64,000 nucleotides of DNA from a virus, in IMG/VR virus record IMGVR_UViG_3300050132_000038, positions 154,862-218,861 of that record. The stretch is one strand, 5' to 3'. Below the pieces are notes generated by a model, which did no database searches, was not told the origin of the DNA, and saw only the letters and a program-made list of their open reading frames with translations. Positions 34,803 through 43,839 of the stretch are shown here, piece by piece (the first letter of the stretch is position 1; each line of letters begins with the position of its first letter). Both the position numbers and the translations under genes were made by a program.

Positions 34803-35164
34803 TTTGCGCGGTCCTCGGGCTCACCAACTTTGAGACCGTCAACAGTTGGTTCGTACTGAACACCAAATTTTAGTTTCCAGAGGATCTCTAACTCGCGTGT
34901 CATGTGATTGCCCATAAGCCCTGAGGTAGCGATCAACACAGCAGAGAGCGGGCCACTTATATTAGTCCATTGGCACAACCAGAAGGTAATGAGGCCCATG
35001 AACCCTGCAGTCACGACATCCCTAATCAGGATGACAAAGCTAAAAGCCGCAGGTGACTTATTAAGATACTTCACTGCACCTCCAGCGCAGGCCAGCCCTA
35101 CTACCCACGCGTAGGTCACCCAAGGGTAGCCACCAAAGGGGTTGGTCTTGTCGTTTAATTCCAT
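34799..35164 (-). CDS. Holin (LydA-like)
   Basis: 121 residues with three membrane segments: about 16-32 (VTYAWVVGLACAGGAVKY), 42-64 (FVILIRDVVTAGFMGLITFW) and 70-85 (SGPLSAVLIATSGLMG). The C-terminus is charged and cytoplasmic. Size, topology and overlap with the endolysin gene support holin; the RxMxRELE tail matches LydA-type phage holins. First gene of the minus-strand operon; a promoter-like motif lies 37 bases upstream. No spanin was recognised nearby. Confidence 0.75.
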   Translation of the reverse strand: MELNDKTNPFGGYPWVTYAWVVGLACAGGAVKYLNKSPAAFSFVILIRDVVTAGFMGLITFWLCQWTNISGPLSAVLIATSGLMGNHMTRELEILWKLKFGVQYEPTVDGLKVGEPEDRAK

Positions 35165-35201
35165 CGTTCCCTCTCATTAAGTCTAAAAGTATTATTGTTA
35201 T

Positions 35202-35210
35202 TATGAAATT
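35202..35210 (-). promoter_or_regulatory. Candidate promoter motif AATTTCATA for the lysis/fibre operon
   Basis: Minus-strand copy in the divergent gap between the holin gene and the plus-strand exonuclease operon, followed by ATAACAATAATA. Points toward the holin gene. Confidence 0.45.
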
Positions 35211-35220
35211 GAACAACGCA

Positions 35221-35228
35221 TGTAAATA
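35221..35228 (+). promoter_or_regulatory. Candidate promoter motif TGTAAATA
   Basis: Plus-strand motif 21 bases before the ATG at 35250. The same octamer precedes other replication units at 42060, 43066, 50046 and 58082. It resembles the T4 late promoter core TATAAATA. Confidence 0.35.
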
Positions 35229-35249
35229 TGGGTTAACCCAGGAGTAATT

Positions 35250-35546
35250 ATGCTTATCGCCGGAATACTAATCGAGAGGAAGGTCCACCTGCTTACCAAC
35301 AGTCGTGAGCTTACCTCATTCATCAAGAACTATGTAGCTCTCAACATCGAAGGCTTAGATCCTGCCGAGATCGATGTGAACTTCATTGCCACTGACTTGT
35401 GTAAGAATCTGGACTCTGCCTTCAACACTAAGTTTCTAGTCAATCGTTTAGACGCAGATACAGGAGAGCCTGTAGACGATCTATCGGTACTGGCTATGCT
35501 TGAAGTCTGTAGCCCTTACGATGTTCCGTCTACAGGAGTTCATTAA
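35250..35546 (+). CDS. Hypothetical protein
   Basis: 98 residues, alpha/beta, no recognised family. AGGAG lies upstream of the ATG. It ends one base before the exonuclease start, so the two are probably co-translated; a replication-linked role is possible from this. Confidence 0.55.
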   Translation: MLIAGILIERKVHLLTNSRELTSFIKNYVALNIEGLDPAEIDVNFIATDLCKNLDSAFNTKFLVNRLDADTGEPVDDLSVLAMLEVCSPYDVPSTGVH

Positions 35547-35547
35547 T

Positions 35548-36438
35548 ATGGAGAGGATTTACGTAGCAGATGGTAACTGGCTACTTCATCGAGTGGCGTT
35601 TACTTTGAGGACCTCGCGCCCTATAGGTGAAGTGCTGCCGTATAAGTTCCTTGCGTTGGTCATGAAGGACGCATTAGCAGTTAAGGCTGACTATACTCTG
35701 GTTGCCTTCGACGGCCCTGACGTATTCCGATATAAAGTATATCCTCAGTACAAGTCAGCTAGACGTGAGAGTAAGGGCGCACCAGTTGACGCAGAGAATG
35801 CAGAACCAGTAAATGATCTGTACCAATATCTCCCTGACGTCTATGCGCTGCTTCATAAGCTAGGGATTATCTTCTTCCAGCCTAAGACGCATGAGGCAGA
35901 CGATGTTCTGTGCTCTGTTGCTAAAGCATACGGTAACGACTACAAAGTGATCTGTGGTACAGTTGATAAGGATGCCTATCAATATCTAACGCCTAAGGTA
36001 CGGCTCTACGATTCCTCTGCAAAGGGTAAAGACGGTAAATCTAAACCTCGCTATATAGATGTCGCTTACGCTGAAAAGAAAAAGGGAGTTAAGGTTTCAC
36101 AGATGGTGGACTACCAAACTTTGATAGGTGACTCGGGCGACTCAGTGCCACCTATCAAAGGTATCGGCCCAGCTAAAGCCAAGAAGATACTGGAGACTTA
36201 TGGATCAATCAAGAACTGGCATAAGCAGTGTAAAGAAGACCGAGAGTTCATTACTGCTGAAGCTGATAACATTAGACGTAACCGCAAGTTGGTCAAGCTA
36301 GTGGAAGATGTACTCCCACCTAACGAGTTAAAAGAGTGGAAGCTCCGGAAGAATCAGTCGGTAGACAAATCCCTGAGCCGGAGCTTCCATGAGTATCTTA
36401 ACTGGTTGTACCCAAAGTCAAAAGGTCTCTGGGGTTAG
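35548..36438 (+). CDS. 5'-3' exonuclease, FEN/T4 RNase H-like
   Basis: 296 residues; removes RNA primers and flaps behind the replication fork. The metal-binding acids fit the family: D8 (YVADGN), D55 (VAFDGPD), E116/D118/D119 (HEADDVL), D140/D142 (TVDKDAY) and D195/D198 in LIGDSGDSVPPIKGIG, followed by the helix-three-turn-helix GPAKAKKIL. The ATG at 35548 follows AGGAG. It is an isolated replication gene between two minus-strand fibre clusters. Confidence 0.88.
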   Translation: MERIYVADGNWLLHRVAFTLRTSRPIGEVLPYKFLALVMKDALAVKADYTLVAFDGPDVFRYKVYPQYKSARRESKGAPVDAENAEPVNDLYQYLPDVYALLHKLGIIFFQPKTHEADDVLCSVAKAYGNDYKVICGTVDKDAYQYLTPKVRLYDSSAKGKDGKSKPRYIDVAYAEKKKGVKVSQMVDYQTLIGDSGDSVPPIKGIGPAKAKKILETYGSIKNWHKQCKEDREFITAEADNIRRNRKLVKLVEDVLPPNELKEWKLRKNQSVDKSLSRSFHEYLNWLYPKSKGLWG

Positions 36439-36458
36439 GCTGAAGGCCGTACTTAGTA

Positions 36459-37157
36459 CTAGGCTGAAGGCCACACAATAGCTTGAACAGCGGCTACTGC
36501 ATCTGCTTCTGTAGTAGTCACTGTTACAGCCTGCACCTGCTGTTGTAGGTTGCTATTCTGCTGAAGTATAGCTCCGATCTTGTTGTTACCGTCTATGCCT
36601 ACCTGCCGCATCTGGGATGCAGTATGCGCTGCCCATGTCCAGGCTCCGGTACTATCCTGGCACCAGAAAGAGACAGTCCACACATTCCAAATCACTGAAC
36701 CATCATCGACCGGCGCTACACTCCAGTTCTGAGGGCTAGTGCTGGAGGTTCCCGGAGTAGTACAAATGAAGCCTTGCCCGTCCATAGTTATAATCTGCCC
36801 TTCAGGAACTACTGCACCGGCAGCCCAAGCAGGGCTAGTCAAAGCAATGGTAGCTGCGGAAGCTCGGCTATTCATGTTAAGCTGGTCTAACTGCTGGGCT
36901 GGGTAAGTATGGACTGTCCCTAAGGCTGACGAAGTGAATCCTTTGTAGATTTCATTCGAGGTAGCTGCATTAAGGATACCTGCCTGGGTAGCCTGCGCCT
37001 GAGCCAGAGTAGGTCCCGGTACCGGGGTAACTACGTTACCCGCAGCTACCCATTTAAGATAAGCTGCGTAATCCGAATTGCCCGGGCAATTCGGAATAGT
37101 TGCTCCATCCGAACGAAGAATAGAAGTCGAGTTTGCCACGAGTGTGTAAGTGTACAT
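36459..37157 (-). CDS. Tail fibre assembly protein-like
   Basis: 232 residues. The N-terminus (YTYTLVANSTSILRSDGATI, then NSDYAAYLKWVAAGNVVTP) is the pattern of fibre-associated chaperones in which a short beta strand precedes an Y-x-x-Y-L-x-W-x-x-x-G-N segment. The middle and end are variable, with a helical C-terminus. It follows the second fibre paralogue by 16 bases. Its coding end carries a 12-base repeat also found over the stop codon of the convergent exonuclease gene. Confidence 0.6.
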   Translation of the reverse strand: MYTYTLVANSTSILRSDGATIPNCPGNSDYAAYLKWVAAGNVVTPVPGPTLAQAQATQAGILNAATSNEIYKGFTSSALGTVHTYPAQQLDQLNMNSRASAATIALTSPAWAAGAVVPEGQIITMDGQGFICTTPGTSSTSPQNWSVAPVDDGSVIWNVWTVSFWCQDSTGAWTWAAHTASQMRQVGIDGNNKIGAILQQNSNLQQQVQAVTVTTTEADAVAAVQAIVWPSA

Positions 37158-37173
37158 GGTGTTCCTTTGTTAA

Positions 37174-38259
37174 TTAAAGTTCTGCGTCAAAGTTAATCCA
37201 GCCTAGTGTAGAAGATCCAACATATATCTCCCCTCCTTGACCACCCGTCCATGTGGCTCCGCTAGCGTTTAATACTACAGTTACCCCTTGAAGGGACATC
37301 CACACTGTGGACGTGCTTGTAGCTGGCGCCAGCTCGGTATAGGTAGCTCCCCAGATATTAAAGTATGTTAGTGTAGGTATTGTCCGCATTAACACTGGAA
37401 ACATTACGGGAACGTACATTTGGGTAGTAGTAACCACAAAACCGGAGGCTACACTAGCAGAGAGTGTTGGAGTCAACACGTTACTAATACGATAGCAATA
37501 GCGTTGGCATAGTGCAAACTCTATACCGGAATGTCGGGTCTCAAACGTAGTGGCGGAGGTCCCTGCTTCTAGCTGGAGATTGGTCAGTGCTATATAGTTA
37601 CCGGTAACTGCTCCCCAGTTAGTAGCACCCATAGCCGTGATATACGCTCCAGTTTGCCACATACCAAGAGTCGAAGTCTGGTACGTACCCGTGTTAAGGA
37701 ATCCAATAGTGCACTGTAAACCTGTAGCGGGACTATTTGGTGTCCCTAACGTTAGTGGTAACATTGATATTGGTATTAGCACTTTCACTGGAGTACTTGC
37801 AACCGCTAGGAATGTAGTAACAAAAGAATTTGTACCAGTGCCATCTATCAGCGCGACACTATACGTACCACTAACGTTGGTCTCAAATATAAAAGATACA
37901 GTTACTGGTTGTCCCAATAAGTCATAGCAGTTGAGCCCTTCTACTCGTTGCTCGATGCCTGACCAATAGTTAGTAGTAGTTGTGCTAACTATAGGGGCGT
38001 TGACTGTTTGGACTACTGCGTTGTGCACGATCCCGTTGTACATTATTGTACCCTGGGACTGTGTGAACTCCCCACCTGCGGTCTCGCCGTTAACTGCAAT
38101 AAATCGATCAGGTCCACCATACCCTGAAGTGGCTGTAGTGGCTGCAAACGCTGGTCGTTGGGCTATATTACAACTCCCATTGATAATCCGATTGCGGAAG
38201 GCCCATTGCTGAGTTACAAGTTCCGGTGTTAAATTTGCAATGTTATTTGTCGCTGACAT
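37174..38259 (-). CDS. Tail fibre / receptor-binding protein (paralogue B)
   Basis: 361 residues. Matches the protein at 29361 through most of its length: FRNRIINGSCNIAQRP, VEGLNCYDLLGQPV, PISMLPLTLG, IALTNLQLEAGTSATTFETR and FALCQRYCY. The last 110 residues differ, which suggests different ligands. AAGGAG lies upstream of the start. It follows a 1233-residue fibre and precedes a fibre assembly gene, so the two fibre clusters have the same plan. Confidence 0.75.
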   Translation of the reverse strand: MSATNNIANLTPELVTQQWAFRNRIINGSCNIAQRPAFAATTATSGYGGPDRFIAVNGETAGGEFTQSQGTIMYNGIVHNAVVQTVNAPIVSTTTTNYWSGIEQRVEGLNCYDLLGQPVTVSFIFETNVSGTYSVALIDGTGTNSFVTTFLAVASTPVKVLIPISMLPLTLGTPNSPATGLQCTIGFLNTGTYQTSTLGMWQTGAYITAMGATNWGAVTGNYIALTNLQLEAGTSATTFETRHSGIEFALCQRYCYRISNVLTPTLSASVASGFVVTTTQMYVPVMFPVLMRTIPTLTYFNIWGATYTELAPATSTSTVWMSLQGVTVVLNASGATWTGGQGGEIYVGSSTLGWINFDAEL

Positions 38260-38300
38260 TTGTACTCCTTACTTAAACGTAGTTCGCTAAACGTAGTTCG

Positions 38301-41300
38301 CTACGCTGGTTCAAAGATTTCATAAGCAATCATCGAGGTATCGGTTGCGCTAGAACTAGTTATGGTGAATGACGAACCGATCGTTCTGCCTGATACTCGT
38401 ACCCACCCTGGTGTACCTCCATCCATCTGCCCAGTCAAGAATATACGACTGTTAGCAGTAACTGACGTATTGGACACCGTAATAGTGCCAGCTACTAGAG
38501 TCACCACACCCTGCTTGCCGTTAGTAACCTCCGACGCCCTGAACCCCATCTGGGCTGCACTGTACATAGTTGCTCTAGCACTTCCAGTGACCTGCAGCTG
38601 TTCTGCTGTAATCATAGGGACCGCATTACCTAACTGCATAATACCCGCAGCATAGTTAGCAGCCGTACCCATCATGTACAAATTCCAGTTACCCGGTACA
38701 GATGGCAAATTCCCGACGAACCCCATGTTATGAACAGCACCTATCAGCGTTGCATCTGCGTAGTACCCGTATTGGCTAGTTACTGTTGAACCTGTACCAA
38801 ACGTTCCCTGGGTGGCCGAGTAGTGATACAGTGTAGGTAACGTAAACGTTGATGCTGCAGTAGCGCCCATCGTTTTATAGTACGTAGCACTTGTTGTTGC
38901 TGTAGAAGGAACCATCGTCTCCGCAATGGCAGACACAGGCATCGCCGTTATACTGCTCTGCATACCGAACGTAGTTATATCAGTAGCGGTTAACGTTGTA
39001 GCCATTACCGGACCATTAAATGATCCGGCGTATATAGCACCACTAACACCTAAGCCGCCTGTAATAACCTCACTACCAGTCGTCATAGACGTTGAAGGGA
39101 CGTTAGCTTCAAGCATTAACACACCCATGCTATTAAAGCGCCCTGCCTCCGTCTTCGTCACCGACCCACTAGGCGTCACCATGAATGCCACAGCAGTTGG
39201 GTTAGAGGTATCGGTGAATGCACCCTCCGCTACTATATGCACGCTACCAGTTACTAGCGGTTGATACTCAGTAGTACCAAACCCAATACCCCCGAAAGCC
39301 GCGATCACATCTGTGCTCTGTACTGCAGTAGGTATAGCAGCTGTTCCTCTAGCTCCTCGACCTATATAACCAGACGTAGGGTTCATCGTATTATACGAGT
39401 CCAACACCATCTTAGTATTTGTGTCATCAGCTTCGGTAGCTCTAAGCATTGTCCCTACTGGTGCTGGCATCTGGCTGCCGATCGGGGTAACGTTAGCACT
39501 AACAGAAGAAGTCATACCAGCATTAACTGCCCCACTGACACCAAGACCTCCTGTTACAACACCACTACCAGTGAGAACCGAAGTAGAAGGAAGATTAGCC
39601 TCTAACATCAAGACACCCATAGAATTTAACCGCATCTTCTCGGTTCTTACTATGGAGCCTGTAGGAGTTACCTGCCAGGCTATAGCAGTAGCCATAGAGG
39701 TATCGGTGAAGTTCTCCTCAGCCACAAACTGCATAACAGCAGTGCTACCCATCTGGAACATAGTAGTACCATAACCATGTCCGGCTACCAGCCCAATAAT
39801 ATCCGTGTTCTGGATTGCCATAGGCGCTGCCGCAGTGCCCCGTGCTCCACGTAAAGAAACACCGGCCATAGGATTACCCGTGCTCACATAGGCGTCCACA
39901 TCTATCTTCGTTTCTACGCCGTCTGCATTGACCAGCCGAAACACAGTACCCGTAGTAGGTACAGGTAGCATAGACGCTTGGGTGAAGTTAAGATTCACTG
40001 AAGATAGCGATCCTACATTCAGTTCGCCTTCAACACCAAGTCCACCTACTACTGTTACTGCTCCAGTGGTAGTCGAGGTAGATGGAGTGTTATTGCTAAC
40101 GTTCAACGTGGTAAACTTTCCAGCTAGGAACCCGGCCTCTAGCTGACTGAGGAAGTATCCTACCGTGGTGAGCCCTAAGTCCATTGAATTATACCCAACT
40201 AGGGTAGCCCCTGTTGATGAAGCCAACATAGACTTCGGCACAGCATTACTAATACTGAAGATCGTAAACGACGAAATGGTTAGCACTGCACCGATCTGCA
40301 CCTGAGCAATTAACGCTGCATTAATAAGCGTAATGTTCAAGCTGTCAGTAGCCGTATAGTCTACGTTCGGGACTAATCTCAATCCCGCAATGAACACCTC
40401 TATGTAACCAGGAGTATAGCCAGTAGTAAGGAACGTAGTCTGATTCATCATGGTAGCCGTAATCGACTGCTCCATGTGAGTCATCGTGGTAGCTACTTCG
40501 TTCCAAAGGCTCCAGGTGTTCCCTGTTAATCCCCGGAAGTACATAGTCGAGGAAGTGGACACCCGCTGAATAACATCTCCAGGTCCCACCATAGTCAGGG
40601 GTACAACTTCTAACGTGGCTTCCGTTGCCACACCCAAAGGCAAATTCAGGATAGTCCCCACCGTCGAACTGGTTATGTAGTACAACCCAGTTGTCATCAT
40701 CGTGTTCAAGTCTGTATTAGCAGACAAGGCCACCGGATTAACTAAACCTGTGTACGTAGGGATATAAACTTCCACGTCACCTGTGCTAGGATCCGGATAT
40801 TGCATGTTCACCGACTTAACCGGATTGAACGCTAGATCAATCGTACCATCCGTCGCAATGGTAAGGTGCATTTCCGACGTAGCTGGTGCTTTTACTCCAC
40901 CCAACGTAGTGGTAGTAGCAGGCATTAGCGTGTATGGTGCCGGGTAATTCAGTAGGTCGTAATAGTTACCGGTAATGGCAACCTTAGCGATATCGTAGAT
41001 GTCTGAGGCCGTCAGCATCACATCGCCCATCTGCCCATTAACCATCTGCACAGGTGCTTTGGTTTCGTCTACACTAAGTAATCCGGTTGAATCTACCAGA
41101 AGACCGTAGCCCACCATTATAGCGCCCAGCTTCGTCGTGGTAGCCGGGGGCAGATTCATCACCTGGGTTGACAGAATCTGACGACCGAAGACCAGGAATT
41201 CATCACCTACCGCAGGCAACATTGCTAAGGGAGTAGCGAAACCTAGGGTAACTGTGTCTCCGCTGATGACTGCCGTCTCCACGTAGCGGACAATACCGTA

Positions 41301-42002
41301 CAGAGCACCAGTACTAAACTGCAACAGCACTTCACCGAAGTACGCAGGACTCATACCCATTACGTACTGCGACATTGCAATCGTTACGGATTGACTGTCC
41401 ACCGCAGTGATGGTGGCGGTGGTCTGCTGGGCAAAGTCGTAGGCATCAAAGTTCCATAGCCCATTCGTATCTGTATAAGCAAAGAATGCGGACTGATAGC
41501 TAGATGCACCCTGTACAATGTAGGCGTTAGGAACAGCACCGGCAGACGGGGGTAATTGATCTGCGGTTTGCAACACCCCCATGCGGAAGCTATTGCTACT
41601 CTGGTTCAAATTCAACCAGATGTTATAGTTCGTTCCTACTACCGAGACATAAACATCTATAACGATAGAGTTACCTGGGTCAACCGAGGTCAAAGCTAGC
41701 TTCTCGATAAGCTCGGATGAAGTACCCAGAGCAAACAGAGTAGTCCCTACATATAATCCGATCTCACCGAATTGGAAAGGACCAACTGGGTAGTCGATGA
41801 AGCACGACCACTTTACGATGTTAGCGTTAACGGCTAGGGGTAGGCTAGGAGTTCCAGCATACACTTCCGTACCGTGCAGCATCGTGTCGGTAGGCTCTGG
41901 AGTGTAGTTATAATCAGAACCCAACTCGAATGAGGTGAGTGTAATTGGGCCGGTAGCATTCTGTAAAAGCATCGCCCCGGCTGTCGTAAGTTGTATGAGC
42001 AC
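38301..42002 (-). CDS. Very long tail fibre with tandem repeats
   Basis: 1233 residues. The N-terminal attachment-like domain (GSDYNYTPEPTD, GPFQFGEIGLYVG at about 74-86) is shared with the short fibre at 25497. A Y-T-P-G repeat (TTGYTPGYIEVFIAGLRLVP) is shared with the fibre at 30843. The C-terminal half has at least two tandem repeats of about 125 residues, each with RGARGTAA and RxNSMGVLMLEAN before GGLGVSGA. RBS AAGGAG-like (AAGGAGAAC) precedes the start codon, which is GTG in this frame (first residue M by convention). Long, repetitive and low in charge, as in fibres or tip adhesins. Confidence 0.72.
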   Translation of the reverse strand: MLIQLTTAGAMLLQNATGPITLTSFELGSDYNYTPEPTDTMLHGTEVYAGTPSLPLAVNANIVKWSCFIDYPVGPFQFGEIGLYVGTTLFALGTSSELIEKLALTSVDPGNSIVIDVYVSVVGTNYNIWLNLNQSSNSFRMGVLQTADQLPPSAGAVPNAYIVQGASSYQSAFFAYTDTNGLWNFDAYDFAQQTTATITAVDSQSVTIAMSQYVMGMSPAYFGEVLLQFSTGALYGIVRYVETAVISGDTVTLGFATPLAMLPAVGDEFLVFGRQILSTQVMNLPPATTTKLGAIMVGYGLLVDSTGLLSVDETKAPVQMVNGQMGDVMLTASDIYDIAKVAITGNYYDLLNYPAPYTLMPATTTTLGGVKAPATSEMHLTIATDGTIDLAFNPVKSVNMQYPDPSTGDVEVYIPTYTGLVNPVALSANTDLNTMMTTGLYYITSSTVGTILNLPLGVATEATLEVVPLTMVGPGDVIQRVSTSSTMYFRGLTGNTWSLWNEVATTMTHMEQSITATMMNQTTFLTTGYTPGYIEVFIAGLRLVPNVDYTATDSLNITLINAALIAQVQIGAVLTISSFTIFSISNAVPKSMLASSTGATLVGYNSMDLGLTTVGYFLSQLEAGFLAGKFTTLNVSNNTPSTSTTTGAVTVVGGLGVEGELNVGSLSSVNLNFTQASMLPVPTTGTVFRLVNADGVETKIDVDAYVSTGNPMAGVSLRGARGTAAAPMAIQNTDIIGLVAGHGYGTTMFQMGSTAVMQFVAEENFTDTSMATAIAWQVTPTGSIVRTEKMRLNSMGVLMLEANLPSTSVLTGSGVVTGGLGVSGAVNAGMTSSVSANVTPIGSQMPAPVGTMLRATEADDTNTKMVLDSYNTMNPTSGYIGRGARGTAAIPTAVQSTDVIAAFGGIGFGTTEYQPLVTGSVHIVAEGAFTDTSNPTAVAFMVTPSGSVTKTEAGRFNSMGVLMLEANVPSTSMTTGSEVITGGLGVSGAIYAGSFNGPVMATTLTATDITTFGMQSSITAMPVSAIAETMVPSTATTSATYYKTMGATAASTFTLPTLYHYSATQGTFGTGSTVTSQYGYYADATLIGAVHNMGFVGNLPSVPGNWNLYMMGTAANYAAGIMQLGNAVPMITAEQLQVTGSARATMYSAAQMGFRASEVTNGKQGVVTLVAGTITVSNTSVTANSRIFLTGQMDGGTPGWVRVSGRTIGSSFTITSSSATDTSMIAYEIFEPA

Positions 42003-42021
42003 GAACCGTTCTCCTTATGCG

Positions 42022-42067
42022 AATTTCATTTTGTACACGTCATGAAATTGCCTGTCTTGTGTAAATA
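42022..42067. promoter_or_regulatory. Divergent promoter region with paired motifs
   Basis: The 99-base gap between the long fibre (-) and the nuclease gene (+) contains AATTTCATT on the plus strand (42022-42030) and AATTTCATG on the minus strand (42041-42049), arranged as an inverted pair, followed by TGTAAATA on the plus strand (42060-42067). Both motif classes are thus present, each facing the gene it would serve. Confidence 0.45.
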
Positions 42068-42101
42068 GACAGATGGACCTAGCTCCTACTGAGAACTGAA
42101 A

Positions 42102-43070
42102 ATGATTGAACTACACGCTATAAAAACTGGCTCCAGGTTTGGGAAACGAAAAGATGTAGCCACCAAGAAGAAGCCTGATACGGTAGTCACCGATCTAATT
42201 AAGGAGTATGCGGATGCCATAGCGAACGTTACGCACTCCAGCAGAGTTAGTCCTGGACGTGTCTTGTACCTTCGCCCCTCCCAGATGCCCTTCTGCCCGA
42301 TTGAGTTTTTTATCAATCATGCAAGCAAGGGTATGTATCGCTCGATGGGCATGGCAGGTGCTATGTATGTCAACATGGGCACCGTAGTCCACACTGTCCT
42401 CCAGCAATACTTGACCAAGAGCGGGAAGATCCTCGGCAACTACAAGTGCCATGAGTGCGGGACATTCCATAAACTTTCGTTCAAGACGGAGTGCTGTGAC
42501 TTCCCTACTGAGTACCACGAGGTTGAGATCTCCGTTGGTGGGATCTCCGGACACATAGATGCCATCTACAAATGGAAAGGGAAACTTTTCATCCTTGACT
42601 TCAAGACCACTGGCTTGAAGTTGGCAGTCAAGAAAGAGAAAGACCCTGGAGCAACCTACCGGGAGCAGATTGAAACATACGCTTATCTGTTCGAGCTGCA
42701 ATACGACATGAAGATCTCGGGTATCATGGATGCGTTTATCATTCGTGATAATCCTAGTGCCGACCCTGCCGTGTGGTATCGTCCATTCACCGACAAGACT
42801 AGAGCGAAGGTAAAGAAGCGGTTAGCTCTGTACAAGAAGATGCACAGACAAACACTCGATGCTTCGACACTGAAAGAAGCTATGGCACTCCTGCAGTACG
42901 GTCGGTGTGCTAATGAGTACTGTGAGTTCTGTACGTCTTGGACGTCCGATGCTACTGTGGAACACAAGATGAAGGAGGCAGTGAGAATTGGTAACGCTAC
43001 CAAGAATACACCGATTAGAGGAATGGCGGAGCGTGCTCTTGCTCGTGAGAAGAAACGTCGAGCACTGTAA
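42102..43070 (+). CDS. Cas4/RecB-like PD-(D/E)XK nuclease with Fe-S cysteines
   Basis: 322 residues; likely a DNA exonuclease in replication, recombination or host DNA breakdown. The nuclease core is GHIDAIY (D153), ILDFKTTG (D166, K168) and QIETYAY (Q189, Y193), with H97 upstream. Cysteine C65 and the trio C269, C274, C277 (CANEYCEFC) match the four-cysteine Fe-S arrangement of Cas4/AddB-type nucleases. A separate pair CHEC (116-119) with CC (131-132) may be a zinc knuckle. No cas genes or repeats are nearby. First gene of the replication block. Confidence 0.82.
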   Translation: MIELHAIKTGSRFGKRKDVATKKKPDTVVTDLIKEYADAIANVTHSSRVSPGRVLYLRPSQMPFCPIEFFINHASKGMYRSMGMAGAMYVNMGTVVHTVLQQYLTKSGKILGNYKCHECGTFHKLSFKTECCDFPTEYHEVEISVGGISGHIDAIYKWKGKLFILDFKTTGLKLAVKKEKDPGATYREQIETYAYLFELQYDMKISGIMDAFIIRDNPSADPAVWYRPFTDKTRAKVKKRLALYKKMHRQTLDASTLKEAMALLQYGRCANEYCEFCTSWTSDATVEHKMKEAVRIGNATKNTPIRGMAERALAREKKRRAL

Positions 43071-43103
43071 ATAGTACAGATGGCATAACTAACGGAGCAA
43101 TAG

Positions 43104-43328
43104 ATGGCAACGAAGAAACCAATACATGAAGCAAAGACGATTACTGTAACTGTGGCTCGCACAGTCCAGCTGAAACAATATGAGCCTGTTGTTGTTACGG
43201 TATCCGAAACTCACGAAGTACGGGAAGGTGAGAGCACCCGTGAAGTTCGTAACGCTGCGTACAACTCAGTAAGCGCTTCGGTTGTTCGTTACGTAGAGCA
43301 TGAAGTTGATAACTACTCTAAGGACTGA
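43104..43328 (+). CDS. Hypothetical protein
   Basis: 74 residues, beta-rich N-terminal half (TITVTVARTVQLKQYEPVVVTV) and helical end. No family recognised. GGAG lies upstream of the ATG; a TGTAAATA motif is 30 bases before the start. Confidence 0.55.
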   Translation: MATKKPIHEAKTITVTVARTVQLKQYEPVVVTVSETHEVREGESTREVRNAAYNSVSASVVRYVEHEVDNYSKD

Positions 43329-43330
43329 TT

Positions 43331-43837
43331 ATGGGAATGTTTGATTATATTCAATGTGATCGGTTAGCTCCGGGAGAGCCGGAAGCTTTCCAGACAAAGG
43401 AGCTAGATTGCGATCTTGATATGGTGAAGATCACGAGCGACGGTCGCCTGGTTGTAACTAGCAGACAGAAATGGTTCGCGGCTACTAAAGAAAATACGTA
43501 TGTAGACGTCTATGAGGACCTTAATTACACCGGCAAGATTGAGTTCTGTGGAGACGCTGCTGGAACGTTTGGAGAGTACTACGCGCAGTTCCTAGACGGT
43601 CAACTGATTGGCATTTGGAAGCTCCGTACCTTCAGTGAGCTCTACACGTACTACAGCTGGGAACGAGAGCAGGAGTACAAAGCAGAGTGGGCAAGGCGTA
43701 AGGCACTCCCTATAGAAGAACAGGAAAGGCTGAGAAAAGAAGCTGCGGATAAATTAGGGGAGTCTATATCCTCCTATATCTTTGCCACCGCTAACCGTAC
43801 CGGCTTCATACGTAAATTCCTTAACAAGTCTAATTGA
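43331..43837 (+). CDS. Conserved phage protein of the MGMFD type
   Basis: 168 residues. The opening MGMFDYIQCDRLAPGEPEAF and FQTKELDCDLDMVKI belong to a family of unknown function common in phages and some bacteria. The C-terminal half is a charged helix. Starts two bases after the preceding stop. Role unknown; position suggests replication-region accessory. Confidence 0.65.
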   Translation: MGMFDYIQCDRLAPGEPEAFQTKELDCDLDMVKITSDGRLVVTSRQKWFAATKENTYVDVYEDLNYTGKIEFCGDAAGTFGEYYAQFLDGQLIGIWKLRTFSELYTYYSWEREQEYKAEWARRKALPIEEQERLRKEAADKLGESISSYIFATANRTGFIRKFLNKSN

Positions 43838-43839
43838 AC

